Positions 30,761 to 42,798 of a stretch of DNA of 64,000 bases are shown one piece after another. The stretch's first letter is position 1; the number at the start of each line of letters is the position of its first letter. A program made the position numbers and the translations under genes. The DNA comes from Phytophthora quininea. Its lineage: Eukaryota; Oomycota; Peronosporomycetes; Peronosporales; Peronosporaceae. The DNA lies in contig JAAVTG010000614.1 of the NCBI GenBank assembly GCA_011947345.1, positions 741,256 through 805,255 of the forward strand, written 5' to 3'. A model generated the notes under the pieces. The model searched no databases and had not been told where the DNA came from. It saw only the letters and a program-made list of their open reading frames with translations.

Positions 30761-32813
30761 ATGGCGGCAGACGTTACGCAGACGCAGTCGTTGGGCACGC
30801 GCGCCTACTCGTTCGCACTGCGCTCAGTCTCCGACACGAAGGATATGGTGCGTCCACAAAGCTGTGCAGCCTGTCTTAAACGTGCAAATCCGTCGCTAAT
30901 TATTGGTGATGGTGATGTTGCCTTTGGCAGTTGATTTTGGTGTGTATCGGACTACTAGAAGCTCTGGACAGACTGCAGGATCGTTTGCATCTCCCGACGT
31001 CCATTGTGAAAGAGCTGAAGCACCGTTTGGCCAAGCTGGTGAGCCGGTCTTCAGTGCGAGGAAGAGGCAAAAGTCCGAGCCATCGGGAGCTCGGCGACGC
31101 TGTGGCCGAGAGTCACGTGTGGGACTCTACCGAGCCTGAGCAGGTGCGCGGGGTGGTGCATTGGCTGCTGGCTGTGGTCTCGTCTCTGCAGAGACTGGTG
31201 CTGTCTGCGTCGCTTGGCGTTTGCAACGGCATCTACGTGCTGATCATGAGTCTGCCGGGCGTGTCCACGGCCTGCTCGATGTTTTACGGGCTGTTGCAAG
31301 CTGTTGAGGATACGCTTCGGCTCTCGAGCGAAGAGATCATGGAGGCTGCATCAGCAGGCGGCTCTGGATCTGGCGGACGCAGTCGAGGCTACCACTTGCA
31401 CCACAGACACCGAGGCACCGACAGCTATTTGGCTGACCCCAGTTGTAAGTGCATGTCGTTTGTCATTGACGAAACTCATGAGTTGTACTGATAATTATTT
31501 TGCTGAGCAGTGACCGCGGTGGTGTTGGAATACAAGGAGAAGGAGAGCACAGTACCAGTAAACATCGACAGGAGGATACGACGAGTGATGCATTTCCAAA
31601 TCCCATTGCATTCGTTCGAGGCTACTGTGAGACTACCCCAGAAAATATGCAGTCGACACATTCAGCATGGGGCGCAACTGTGAGTAGTTCCAGTGGTTCA
31701 GGTGAAAACCTCAGCCGCCAGGAAAGCGCAAGCTATACTCACTTGAGTGCGGCATCACCACGGTCGATCCCCGTGTCTCCGCTGGCACGAAAGCGTGTCC
31801 AGTTAGCATTTTCCAATTTTTCAGACGACGTCTTGTACCAGGCACGAGATCGCTTACGACAAGAGCGCGCAGCAACACTAATGGGAAGCGATCGAGACCT
31901 CCGCGTGCCGCGGTTCAATGCGCATGATTGCCACGAAGAAATTTATTTATCTTGCGGCCGCCATTGCGCCTCCAAAGTGGGTACTGGCATGTATCGCAGT
32001 GTGCGTGCTTCAGTACCATTGCAAAAGAATCGGCTGGTGTATTTTGAAATGACGCTGCAGCAAGGACGATCTCCTCGTGGATCAAACCAAACTTCCAGCA
32101 GGTTAGAGAGCGTAGGGCGATCGTCATCGTTTTTGGGCGGTATCACCGGATTGAACGCAGGCAGTTCTGCTGACACTAGAGCTGGAATCGATGCAAGCGT
32201 CTGCATCGGGCTATCGACACGACTGATGCCACTGAACACGCTGGTTGGAACGTCAAAATATTCTGTAAGTCAACCTGTGTAATCGTTAGAGTCTCGTTTA
32301 GCGGACTAATTTGTGCGTTGGGAGCAATTACAGATAGGATTCTACTCTGCTGGTCACGTTCTCGTGGGCTCGGAGCGGAGGCACTCGATTGGTGTCGGTA
32401 AGAAGTACGGGTACCAGTCAACAGTTGGAGTTTTGGCCCAGGTAATTGATCGCCAGGATGGTACTGGGGCGATAGACGCGTCAGCGGAGAGTTCGTCACA
32501 GACATCTTCCTCGGTCTCGGGTGGTGACGGTGGTGGAGCCAGCTCATCCATCGGAGAAGCTTGTGTACGCTTCACGGTCAATGGATCGGCGCTTCGCGAC
32601 AGCAACGACCGTGTGATGGTGTTCACATTACCATTCCCGTCTAGGAGTGAGCTTTATCCGACGCTGACTCTGCATTCCCAAGACGTCCATGTGTTTAGTC
32701 AAATGTCGGCGCCAGATATTACTGGCCTCGACTTACAGGAGCTCGATCTTCCACCAGGAGAGCCCGTTGAGATCTGGTGTCTCGACGGCTTGCGACTTGG
32801 TGTGCCAGCTTAG
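30761..32813 (+). CDS. SPRY-domain protein
   Basis: Exon 1 (from 30761) reads MAADVTQTQSLGTRAYS; a GTGCGT...GGCAG intron leads to an exon with LILVCIGLLEALDRLQDRL and hydrophobic SASLGVCNGIYVLIMSL, possibly membrane-associated. An intron (about 31444-31510) follows, then a Ser-rich linker. The C-terminal half carries SPRY features: GTGMYRSVRAS, RLVYFEMTLQ, VCIGLSTRLMPLN, then after an intron at about 32265-32333 IGFYSAGHVLVGSERRHSIGVG and RFTVNGSAL and an EL(Y)PTLTLHS end. SPRY domains are protein-binding modules of adaptors and E3 ligases. The frame changes once near 31600. The partner is unknown. It is convergent with DDX46. Confidence 0.7.
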
Positions 32814-32902
32814 AAGCATAACGCTCGTTTGATCAATGAGACCACACTTGTTATTCGCCTTGTCCGCACGTCATACGAACACGATGGAAAATGTGGATGC
32901 TA

Positions 32903-35900
32903 TTACAGACTGTATTTCCCGTATTTGTCGCCGCCAAGCCCAACTTGCAGTGTGGTTTCATCCAGAATACGCTGCAACTCGCGTCTAGCCTCCAGAACTG
33001 ATGCTTGCGTTGGTCCTTCGATAGCCTGCAAGCACAAACTCACGTTAGCACTACAACAAGATACAACACAAACGTAGATACCCTACCAAGTAAAGCTTCC
33101 GTTCCGACGGATTGGGCTTGCGTCCAGAAGGAATGTATGATCCCCTTGCAATAACAGCCACACCCGTGAGCTCCGCGACTGAGTCGCTCGCTTCTTTTGC
33201 GTGACTCTCCAACGAGCCTGTTGCGGATAATCATTGATCTCCAGTTCTTCGACAAAGTGGTTTTCGCCACTGCCGCCATCGCCTCCGTTCTTGTACTGCA
33301 GATCGAGATTCTGAATAATTTTCTGAGCCTTAATAAAGGCAGACATGGCTTCGCTATCGACAGGCATTGACTTCATCGCCGGAGGGGCAGCTTGAGGAGC
33401 TGGAGGTTTTTCAGTCGCGCCATTCGGAGTTTCGTCCTCGGCGTCGTCGTCATCAACGGTGGCATTGTCCTGCAAATAAATACGATTAGTAAACCACGTA
33501 TTCCAGCTACACAGCAGCCTTGACTTGACGTACCTCCACCAGAATACCCTGATCAAGCTCGTATTGACGTCTCTGAAGATCAGCTGTGCGCTGGGTCTCG
33601 TTCTTTTCCGTTTCGTCGAAAGTAAAGCCCTTGCCTTTGAACCCGCTGCCATGATATCTAGCTTCGCCTCGTTGTACCTTAGCCTTAAAGCTTTCAGCCA
33701 GAGCAGTCAGTTCAGCAGGAACCGTCTGCTTGGCGTTCTCGAGGGCCTTCACGAGATCCACCGAATACTCTTCTTCCTGAGAACACACGAACACATCCAT
33801 TAATCAACCGACAAAACAAGCTAGACACACTGCAAGTACGTACATCCGGTGAGATAAAAGTGTAGGCGGTTCCCTTTCGACCAGCTCGCCCTGTTCGTCC
33901 GACGCGATGCACGTAATCTTCCAAGTGATTTGGGCAGTGGTAATTGATCACAAGAACCAAATCCTTCACGTCAAGACCTCGACCTGCGACAGAAGTCGCC
34001 ACCATCAAGGTCCGCACCTTCCGTTTGAAGTCGTCGATCGTATAATCTCGATCAACCTGGTCCTTGCCGCCTGGAAGAAGCCACACAATAGGTTAGCGAG
34101 CACTAATCATCGTGTTTCTGCTAGAATTGACGTACCGTGCAGTGAAAGGGCCGGGTACCCAGCCTTCATCAAGTCCTGAAAGATCTGGTCGCATGCCTGT
34201 TGCTTATTCACGAACACAAGGATGTTACCCTTTTCGTACCATAGCCCCAAGAGCTGTAGCAACCGCATGAACTTGTCGTCTTCCTCTCGCACTTCCACGT
34301 ATTGTGTGATGTCCCCCGACGCAGTGCTGCGCGCTCCAACTGTAATCTCCACAGGTCTGCGCAGCACTTTTCGTGCCAACGACTCGACAGAACGAGGAAA
34401 AGTCGCTGAGAAGAGCAGCGTCTGTCGATCTGGTCGGATGTTCATCATAATCTTCGTGATCTGAGGCTCGAAGCCCATATCAAACATGCGATCAGCTTCG
34501 TCCAGCACGATGTACGTGACACGCTGCAGAGACACCATCTTGCCAGCGCTCATAGTAAGAATGTCAATCATGCGACCAGGAGTACAGATCACAATATCTG
34601 AGCCACGTTTCAAATTGGCAATTTGCTCCGATACTGATGAGCCACCATACACAGCCGTCGCTCGCAAGCCAAGGCCCTTCGAGAACTTCTTCGCCTCGAC
34701 GTAAATCTGCTGAGCAAGCTCTCGTGCAGGTGCCATAATGATGCCAATAGGTCCTTCACCTTCTTGCAGCGGTGGCTGGTGCAGAATGTGGCGAAACATT
34801 GGGAGAAGAAACGCTAACGTTTTTCCTGAGCCTGTTTTAGCGATTCCGATCACATCTCGCCCTGACATAATAGCAGGCAGAGCTTGCTTCTGAATTGCGA
34901 AAGGCTCCTCGTAGCCGTGTTTGTGGATAAGTTGCAGCATCCGGACACTGAAGCCGCACTGGGTCCACTTTTGCAGCGGACGGGGGCAATTCTTTCCGCG
35001 GACTTTGATCTCGTTTTCCTTGCGCTGCGTCTCCACGTCTTCTTCCGATAGATCCTTGATCTCTTTAGGAACCACATAGAACTTCTTTTGGAAAGGCAAA
35101 TAATTAACCTTGGAGTGGTCGACGGGCTTGATTTCCTTTTTCTTTTGCTGCTCCTGCAAAATCTCCAATGCCGATCGCTGGTCCACCAGCTCCGAGTCTT
35201 CTCCAATAATGTCCTCTTCGAACCCCTGATAGATTCGCCCCGTGTCGTCCTTTTTGAGCAAAGGGTCGTCTTCACTGGGAGCACCATCGCTAGTGTTTGG
35301 CCCAGAGACAGCTCTCTGCTCTTCCTTCTCACGCTTCTCTTGATTGCACGCATAAACTCTTTAAGATCACGCTCCTCCCGTGCTTCTCGTTCTTCCAGTG
35401 TTTCTGAAATACTGCTTGGGGATTACTCTCAGTAGCGTTTGTTGCTGTAGCAGCGCTCGAATTCTCCGCCGTCTCTGGGGGAATAAACGTCCCATAAATA
35501 TTGATTTCCCCTTCGATTCGATCTCCGATTGTGAGATCACGTTCGCGGCAGGATTAGCTCGCGACCGATTAATGGCCGCTTCGTCCACCAGACCAGCCAT
35601 GTACGCATCCAGAGGGTCCACCTCCTTCACCACCTTCTGAACGCGCTCACGCTGTCGGACCTCGTTTTCTTCGCGCTTCTTGCGTTCCTCAGGCGTCTCA
35701 CTCTTCTCCTCGTCATCAAGAGGTAGTCGCTTTGGAACGGCATCCTCCTCCGCCAGAAACTTGGCCTTTTCTTCCCTTTTCAACTTTGTCTCTTCCTCCC
35801 GCAACAATTTCAACTTCTCTCGCCGCCTCTTTTGAGCCGGATCCTCGCCATTGAGAGGCGGCTTCGTTATGCCGTCCAGAACGCCAAAAGCTTTCGGGTT

Positions 35901-36594
35901 GGGTTTCTTCTTGGCTGCATTGCTTCCTGGCTTCAGAGCTATGGAACTAAACTTGAACTTCTTCAACGTCAGTCCTCCACTTGCAACACTCTTAGCCGGC
36001 GTCGCATCGGCGACAGGAGGGACAGCAACCCTCCGTTTCTTTTCCTCTCTCTTGCTCTCCATCGGCACAGAGGCTTTGGTAGCTGTTGTAGCAATAGTAG
36101 CAGAGGCAGCATCTTCCTTCACATTCTTCCCCTCAGTCGCCCTCTTCTCCTTTTCCTTAGTAGTTTTCTCTTCTGCTGGATCTTGTTTAGCTGCCTCCTT
36201 CTTGGAGTGGCTTCTGCTTCTACTGCGGCTCCTGCGACTCTTCCTGCTATTACGGCTCTTGTCGCGCTTCCTCTTAGAGCTGCTGCGTCGCTCGGACCGG
36301 CTGCGGCTTCTGGAGCGCGAGTAGGACGGAGCGCCGCCTGTCCCTTGTGCTGGTCTTGCTACGCTTCCTGCGGTGCTTGTCGTCGCTTCTGGAGGAGCGG
36401 TGGCGGTCTCTGGAGCGCGATCTGGAGCGGGACATGCTGGACGAGACGGATCGCGAACGTTTGCGGGGTCGGGACGTGGATCTGGAGCGCCGCCGAGAGC
36501 GACGACGCGAGTGCGCGCTGCGGCGAGGGCTCCTGCTTCTGCTGCGGCTGCGCTCGCGGCGGCGACGGCGACCGGGACTCGCCTCTTCCGTCAT
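32903..36594 (-). CDS. DDX46: Spliceosomal DEAD-box RNA helicase DDX46/Prp5
   Basis: Needed for U2 snRNP prespliceosome assembly at the branch point. The N-terminal part (36594 to about 35400) is an Arg/Ser domain then a charged region with [14 protein letters not shown], typical of Prp5/DDX46. The helicase core (about 35260-33830) has AKTGSGKT (motif I), PARELA, TPGR, DEAD in [13 protein letters not shown] in FSATFPRS, and motifs V-VI in [12 protein letters not shown] and [10 protein letters not shown]. The C-terminus has [24 protein letters not shown] and the final exon ending DKYGKYSL. Introns break the C-terminal half (near 34130-34085, 33840-33780, 33530-33475, 33090-33020). Frame breaks near 36300 and 35370 look like lost bases. 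Catalytic motifs are complete. Confidence 0.95.
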
Positions 36595-36769
36595 TGGGAC
36601 GGCAAATGCGGAAATGAATCCGCTGATCGCTGGGTGGCGGCAACGGCGACGTTCATTGGACGAAAATTGGTTATTATTTTGGGCCAATAATCAAAAGCCA
36701 CAGTTTGCTCATGGGCATTTTCTGGAGCTACAACGTGGTGTTGAGACTGTTGCTGCCGAGACTCCCTGC

Positions 36770-38520
36770 CTAGAAGTACAGATACTCTTTCCGCTTGCGC
36801 TTGGTGAAGATGATGGCGCCGAACATGAGCGAGTCGTAGTGCGGGAAGTCGTTCGAGTTGGGCAGGTGGCCGATCTCGCCGAACGTCGTCATCCCCATCA
36901 GCGACGCGCCACCGGACCAGTCCTTGTAGGCGCCGACCTGAACAACGCAGCAATTCCCAATTAGAAGTTACATTCACGGCCACGAGGATCGCAGCAAAAG
37001 TACCATCTCAGCCATGCTCTTGTGGCCCAACAGAGCCTGCACGCCTGCCGACAGGAACATCAAACAGCCGATCGTCTCGTGGATGTAAAACTTGTTGCTT
37101 TCCACGGCCTGCGCCCCCATCTGTACAACAAGCAGAAGATCGAGTGAGTATCTCCTGACATCGACAAAACATCTTGTCACTCCTGCTGCGTACCTTGTTG
37201 ATGGCGGTCTTCAACGACTGCGCGGACGTCTCCATCAGCACGACGTTGGTGCCAGATGCCACCGAGCTGGTCGTGCTCAGCGAGCCATCCTCGTTGATCC
37301 CGGTAATCACCGCCGTCATGTTGATGAGCTTGGACCAATCACTCGACTGCATCGAGCACAACGAGGACGAAGAGTTGGCGTCAATGCTCCGGTCAACCTC
37401 CATTTGGTTAGACACAAAGTCGATGGTCGTGCCCAACGGGTGCAGACTTCCGAGGCGGGGAAACCCAATCGACGAAAGTTCCGTCTGACTCTTGTCTGAA
37501 GCTACGTCAAGCCACTGCAAAACACCAACAAGTCAGACCTCTGAAACCATTCATGTCGGCCACAGCAAAGACGCAACTTACCTCTTGATAGACTTCTGCA
37601 GCGGGCTTGCAGTCGATCTCGTAAATGGTCTTGTTCGACGCCTTGGTCACCGTGCCCATACAATACTCGCTGTTCACTCCGACAGGGCTATAGCCGCTAA
37701 ACCAGCTCACGTGCGTCTCCACACTGGGGAAGCAAAGAGCAAACGCAATGCCCATTTCGGTCCAATCGCCTCTGCCGTCACGAACGCTCTTCGTGTAGTC
37801 GGAGCTGCTACTGCTGCTGATCTGGATCCAAGACACCGAGACCTCTCCTTCCCCGTGCCTAGTGGCATCCGAGGAACAGCCACCGATAATTGGGCAATGA
37901 ATTGCTTCTCGAATGCCGTCAATTGCATGCTCCACGAAAAGGGGGCACGCATACGTTGCAATAAACGCTGGCTTTTCACCAGCATCAATATCTCCCGCAA
38001 CACGAGCAAACGCTGTCTTCGCAGCAGCATATGTCTTCTCGTGTGCGTCACTCTGGGAATACTCGGCGTGAACGACCGAGTAAATTCCGTGCGGATCATT
38101 GACACCCCACAGAGTCACCAATCCTTCGTCGTTGTGCCGGTTTACAGACACCCAGGCATTCTCGTCGCACATGCCTCGCGCTATGGTCCCGCCAATATAC
38201 GGAACCCCGGCGCTAGCTGCCGCAGCAAATTCACAATGACTTCGGCACTGAAACCCGTCGAAAATCCAACGACCACGAAATGAACATCACCTCCAAGTTT
38301 CGTTAGCAGCTCCTGGAATGCCCCTGTCAACGCCAGAACCTCGGTCTTATTCGTAGCCCAAGCGGAAGCAGCGTGAACGTAGCTGGTGCTGTGCTGGACA
38401 GGCAACTTCTCCACTGAGCCGGACCGCCGTTCTGCTTCATACTGAGTGTCATTATTGGGAGGAACAGACTGTCGCACAGGGTTCTGTTTGGGAGTGCGTC
38501 GCCCACCGCTCGTAGATCGC
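36770..38520 (-). CDS. FIST-domain sensory protein (possibly the 3' part of the START-FYVE gene)
   Basis: FIST_N features: STGFSAEVIVNLLRQLAPGFRIL (about 38260), PIIGGCSSDATRHGEG (about 37880), GMCDENAWVSVNRH. FIST_C follows over exons to 36770: VDRSIDANSSSSLCS, MTAVITGINEDGS and the typical end SLMGMTTFGEIG followed by KRKEYLYF. Introns lie near 37590-37520, 37190-37120 and 37010-36935. FIST domains are ligand-sensing modules in bacterial and eukaryotic signalling proteins. No ATG opens the frame in a reasonable place: upstream codons run into a Ser/Pro/Arg linker continuous with the START-FYVE gene. It may therefore be the C-terminal module of that gene rather than a separate one. Confidence 0.7.
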
Positions 38521-38598
38521 TCCCTGTCGGCACCTTTGAGGTCCTCGCTACTTTTACCTGGGTATTCCTTTCTCGGCCTGCTGTCGGTCGGTCCACGC

Positions 38599-40412
38599 TC
38601 ACCTCCGAGTGTGACCGACGGACTCGGCGCATGTGGCTGGAGCCGCGGGGCGGCTGATTGCCGGAACTGTGGCGCAGCTTCTGTAAGTTGCTTTGTCGAT
38701 TATTCCCACCGGAGATTTTCCGCGACGTCCGAATGTTCGAATCCCGCCGCTGCCTATCGTCCTCGGTGTCAGGAAGTTCGCGATGTTGATGAGGCGCACG
38801 GCCATTGCCGTCATCTTTCTCTCTTCTTCGTTGTCCAAACTGATGCGACGGTATTTCCGAGGCATTCGTTCCTCCTTACCAACAGGCATCGGCTTCTGCT
38901 CCTCTTGTGGCGTCTCCAGGGCGCCTGAAAGGTCTTGCGAGTGCGAAGGACTAGGCAGACGAAGCTGCTGGGCACCGCCAGTATCTGCTGCGGCGAGTTG
39001 CTGCTGTTGCTGCTCGGTGTTTCTTTGGATCCAATCTTTAAAGTCTTCTTGGTTATTGAGCTCCCTTCCGCTTTTTGACCGATGATGGGACACCACGCAC
39101 TTGCTGCACACGCGGATACTGGTTGGTGGCGCGACAGCACCTGCTTGCCAGTATCATTGTGCGTAAAGCTAATTGATGGCACACGGATGGTGCTGCTGCA
39201 CGACCAACAAATCACTTCGCCACATGTGCGGCAGTGGTGGCGACGGCGGAAAATTGGCGAGAAGCGCCGATTGCAAAGCACACAAAAGCGTCGTTCCCTG
39301 TACAAATGCACGAGTGTTGAGTAAACGTGTCGTCCGAAGCACTCACAAACGGATGAACGTACTTGTCTTTCACCCAAGCAGATGTCTTTACGACAGAGAT
39401 CTCCTGAAGCTCTGGGGGTCTTCCAACAAATCACGCAAGCCTCGTGCAAGCTGCGTCACCATTTCCACTGCGGGGTTGCTACGAACAGACTAACCATGGG
39501 AGGTGGTCGCTGGAACGCGATCGAGATCGTGACGAAGTCGTCCTTGTAGTCCGGCGAAGACGTGCGCTCAAACTTGCAGATAAGCGCATCAAACTGGGAG
39601 CGTTCAAGGTTGTTGCCCTGTATGTGCGGCATGCCGCCCACCTCTGCGAGCGACTCCTGGAAGGTAGCATGCTACGATATCTCCTCCAGACGTCTCGATA
39701 CCGATGTACTGCCAATCGAACACGTATCGTCAGTTTAGCTAGCCAGACCACCATCGTAACGTTCAAAAACATGGAAATGTATCACCAGCGACAGACTCAC
39801 CTCCAAGACGTAAAAGTCCGAGGACTTGCTGGCGAGCGAGCCGGACTTGATGGCCCACCACTTGATAGCAGCTTGCTTGTACATTTCCCTGGCATCTCGT
39901 GGAGGGTTGGCGTTCGGGTAGACGCCCGTGCCGTTGAGGTCCTCCAAGACCTCGGCGTCCAGGAACATGTCGCCCAGCACCTTCCTCATAAAGAGCTTGA
40001 ACTTGTCCGAGGTCTTGAGGTCGTAGATGGTCTTGAGCACGTTGGGGAAGGCCGCGTTGGCGAACACCACGGCTTTGGCCGAGACGGACTCGGACCAGTC
40101 CGAGCTGGGCTTGTACACGCCAATGTCGTTCTTGCAGTCGTGCACCTTCCACAGCGCGCTGCTCGAGTCCGACAGCAGCCCGAGACACGAGCGCGCGCGG
40201 TTCTCCGCGTACTTGTGCAGGCGGATCTTGCGCTCGTACGAGAGCGACGGGCCCTGCGGCTGCGGAAGGAAGTCGTCGTCCTGCGAGTTGGAATTGTCGG
40301 CCGAGTCGCTCCACTCGGGGGCGTCGGCGTTGGCCGCCGCATGGGCGTTCTGTTTGTCGGGGGCGTCGGGCGCAGCCGCGGAAGCTGCGGGCGGCCCCGC
40401 TGCTGCGTTCAT
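38599..40412 (-). CDS. START plus FYVE zinc-finger protein
   Basis: Starts MNAAAGPPAASAAAP at 40412 with an Ala-rich then acidic leader. A START-like lipid-binding region (about 40250-39500) contains LWKVHDCKNDIGVYK, AIKWWAIKSGS, YIGIETS and DDFVTISIAFQRP. After introns (about 39800-39715, 39495-39475, 39360-39300) comes a FYVE finger: RRFCVLCNRRF, RRRHHCRTCGEVIC, WSC and VCSKCV, with the PI3P-binding RRRHHCR motif. A Gln/Ser-rich linker follows. FYVE binding to PI3P places it on endosomes, and START binds a lipid. Oomycetes have many such proteins. Frame changes occur near 39640, 39090 and 38640. Confidence 0.8.
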
Positions 40413-40649
40413 CTGTTGTGCAATTGCCTGTTACTGCTGCCCGTCGCGCGGTGTGGCGAGATAAATTAACCAACTGATGAACGGCCGGACGCTCCTTAAT
40501 GTGGCGCCTGCTTTTAGTCCTCGGCGGGGGAGGAGGAGGGAGGGACGAAACTGAGGACCGACGAAGCTGTGCACGCACAGAGAGTCCAGGCGCGCGCACG
40601 CTGCGGAGCCTCTCAGCCAGCGTCTCGAAGGCGGCCAAATCGCAATGCC

Positions 40650-41128
40650 ATGAAGGCTCCGCTTCGGCAACTTTCTTTGAAATTGCCGCGTACCGGCTCT
40701 GGGGCACACTGCTCGACAGGCGCGACTTTGACTCCATTTGCCAAGCGCAGCACACAGGAAACAGCGCTCTTCAAGACTGGCAGGAGTCTTCGCGATACGG
40801 CCACGGTGTTCCCGAAAGAGCCACGACCTGAAGAAAAGCTGAGAACGGCGCATTGTGGTAAGCAACATGGTGGACAGTCGACTAGACTGAGTCGAGCCTT
40901 CCTTGTGCAAGAAAAACTTTGGGCTTCTTACACATTCCTGTGCGAGCAAAGAAGTTTGCAGCAAGCGGCATCACACGTGCAGTGAGAATTAGCTGGGAGA
41001 TGCGTATCAGAGCAAGGACGAGCAGTGCAATTTCCACTGCAATCATGGATCAAGGAGTAAGGACTCTTCCCAAGAACCGCGGAGCATTAATGTTTTTTGC
41101 TGTAGCAGGTATGGATGCACTCAGCTGA
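40650..41128 (+). CDS. Hypothetical small protein, two exons
   Basis: Exon 1 (40650-40857) starts MKAPLRQLSLKLPRTG and includes TVFPKEPRPEEKLR. A clean intron (GTAAGC ... TTTGCAG, 40858-40961) joins in phase to exon 2 (40962-41128), which contains TRAVRISWEMRIRARTSS and RGALMFFAVAG before the stop. Total is 124 residues, basic. No family was recognised. Support is the in-phase intron removing an internal stop; codon use alone is not decisive. It is divergent from the START-FYVE gene. Confidence 0.4.
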
Positions 41129-41372
41129 CAGCATCCTACCGAGTGAACTCTTCTCGGCATGGATAGCGTTGTCGATGCAGCAATGTCGAGTCCTACGAAG
41201 CCTCGAAGTACTTCGTCTTCAACTACAACAAAGGCTATATGGTAGTGTATATGCTGTACTATATTCAGCCAATGGCAACACGTGTCGATTCCGTCCAAAA
41301 TGCGAGTCGCAGCTTGCACCCCCGCGACACCAACGGCGGCGCGCACAGCCGGCGTCATATTCACTCTTTGCC

Positions 41373-42604
41373 ATGAGGCATGTTAACCTCATGAACGAGG
41401 ACCTGGTGCCCAGCGTCGCCGCCTTCCTGAGCCCACGCGACCTCATCGCCGCCATGTACGTGCAGCAGACGCTGCCTCTTGTTTCGTGCTTTCTTGCTCA
41501 TCCTCCGTCGTCTACAGCCACGTCAACTCGTGGTGGGGCGCCATGTGCTCCAGCGACGTCATCTGGCGTCGCCTCTGTGTCTCCCGCTGGCTGCTGCCGC
41601 GTCCTGAGCGTCTTCGCCGCAGCACTGGCACCGGCAGCTTCTACGAGCTGTATCTGTACCTAGACCGGGCCCGCTACCTGCCTCGGGGCAAGTTCACGAC
41701 CAAGGTAGCAGGCTACGTGAGTCTTTGGACGATTTAGTGACCAAGTTACTGACATTTAAGGTTTCGTTTGCAGCACCAGATTGTGTGGGGACGAGGCCGT
41801 CAAGAAGGCGCCGACGTCTGGATGACGGTGGCGCACAGCAGCAACTGCCAGGTGCAGTCCGCAGCCGGCACGCCCTTCATCCAGCTGCGTGTGGTGGTGC
41901 AGAACCTACGGCCGCAGCAGCTCACCGTGGACCTGCAAGAGTTGGAGGTGCGCATGAAGGGCGGCAGCGAGGGCGCGATCTTAGGCGTCGGCGCGGCAGC
42001 GAGTCAGCCGGCGGTTGAAGCTGGGCGAGCCAAGCAGTTGGCTCCGGTCGTGCTGGCCATGAACGGGGTCGATGTGCGGCCGTCTTGGACAAGTCAAATG
42101 ATCGAGCTGAAGATGTTCGACTTTGCTGTTTTTGCGGTCAATGTAGTGTGCAAGGGCTGCGAGTTCGAGCCGGACTTCTTGGAGGCGTACGTGCAGTGAA
42201 GGGAGCAATGGTGGAGTGCGAATTCTTATTGTTTTGTGTCTGTGAATTGCAGTTGTAGCGCGCTTTGGGTTCCAGTGCGTCGTATGGGGCGGTGCTCGTC
42301 GCTGAGCACATGCCGTTGCGGCCTCATCCCGGACAGCTACCACCGCGGCACTATCCGCGTGCCAGTGGTGGATGAATCTGTCATTTGGAGACACTATGAT
42401 CCCGTGTCGAATCGGTTTATGGTGCGAATTTTGCATGTCGGAATTGTTGTCAGCGCACTAATCTGCGCGTGGCCACTGCAGGTGCTGGATACGCGGACTG
42501 TCGAGGATGTCGATCACTTCAGTCATTTATTAGGCTCCTCTATTACGCCATTTTCAAAGCGAAGCGCAGTATTTCGTGAAATCAAGGCACAGAGCCACCG
42601 ATGA
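41373..42604 (+). CDS. F-box-like protein
   Basis: Starts MRHVNLMNEDLVPSVAAFL; with exon 2 it forms an F-box-type motif (LSPRDLIAA ... NSWWGAMCSSDVIWRRLC) after a GTACGT...CTACAG intron (about 41457-41520). A second intron (about 41717-41773) leads to a beta-rich domain with IVWGRGRQEGADVWMTVAHS and MIELKMFDFAVFAVNVVCKGC. A stop at 42197 can end the gene. Alternatively, splicing continues to an exon with SYHRGTIRVPVVDESVIW and one with VLDTRTVEDVDHFSHLL, ending at 42604. F-box proteins are SCF ubiquitin-ligase substrate adaptors; the substrate is unknown. Confidence 0.55.
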
Positions 42605-42798
42605 GAGCAGTAAGACTATTACCATGTACTTCTAATTGCTAATCAATACGGTAGGTACCAACACGCGTGCTTTCCATGCATTTGTAGTAGCGCGATGGAG
42701 AATGAATGGCATTGTTTCTTTGGCAACAGGGCGATCCAACCTTTCAACGGCGAGGTGTCTCTTCACAGTCATATTCGCGGCGGTAGCCCACCTCAAAA

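Noticed and set aside
36706..36722. GCTCATGGGCATTTT as an oomycete initiator
   Set aside because: It is on the plus strand with no plus-strand gene start downstream, and it mismatches the CATTYB core.
39444..40469. A 341-residue plus-strand frame
   Set aside because: It is antisense to the START region and its leader on the minus strand; the composition (Val/Arg/Leu) is that of a shadow frame.
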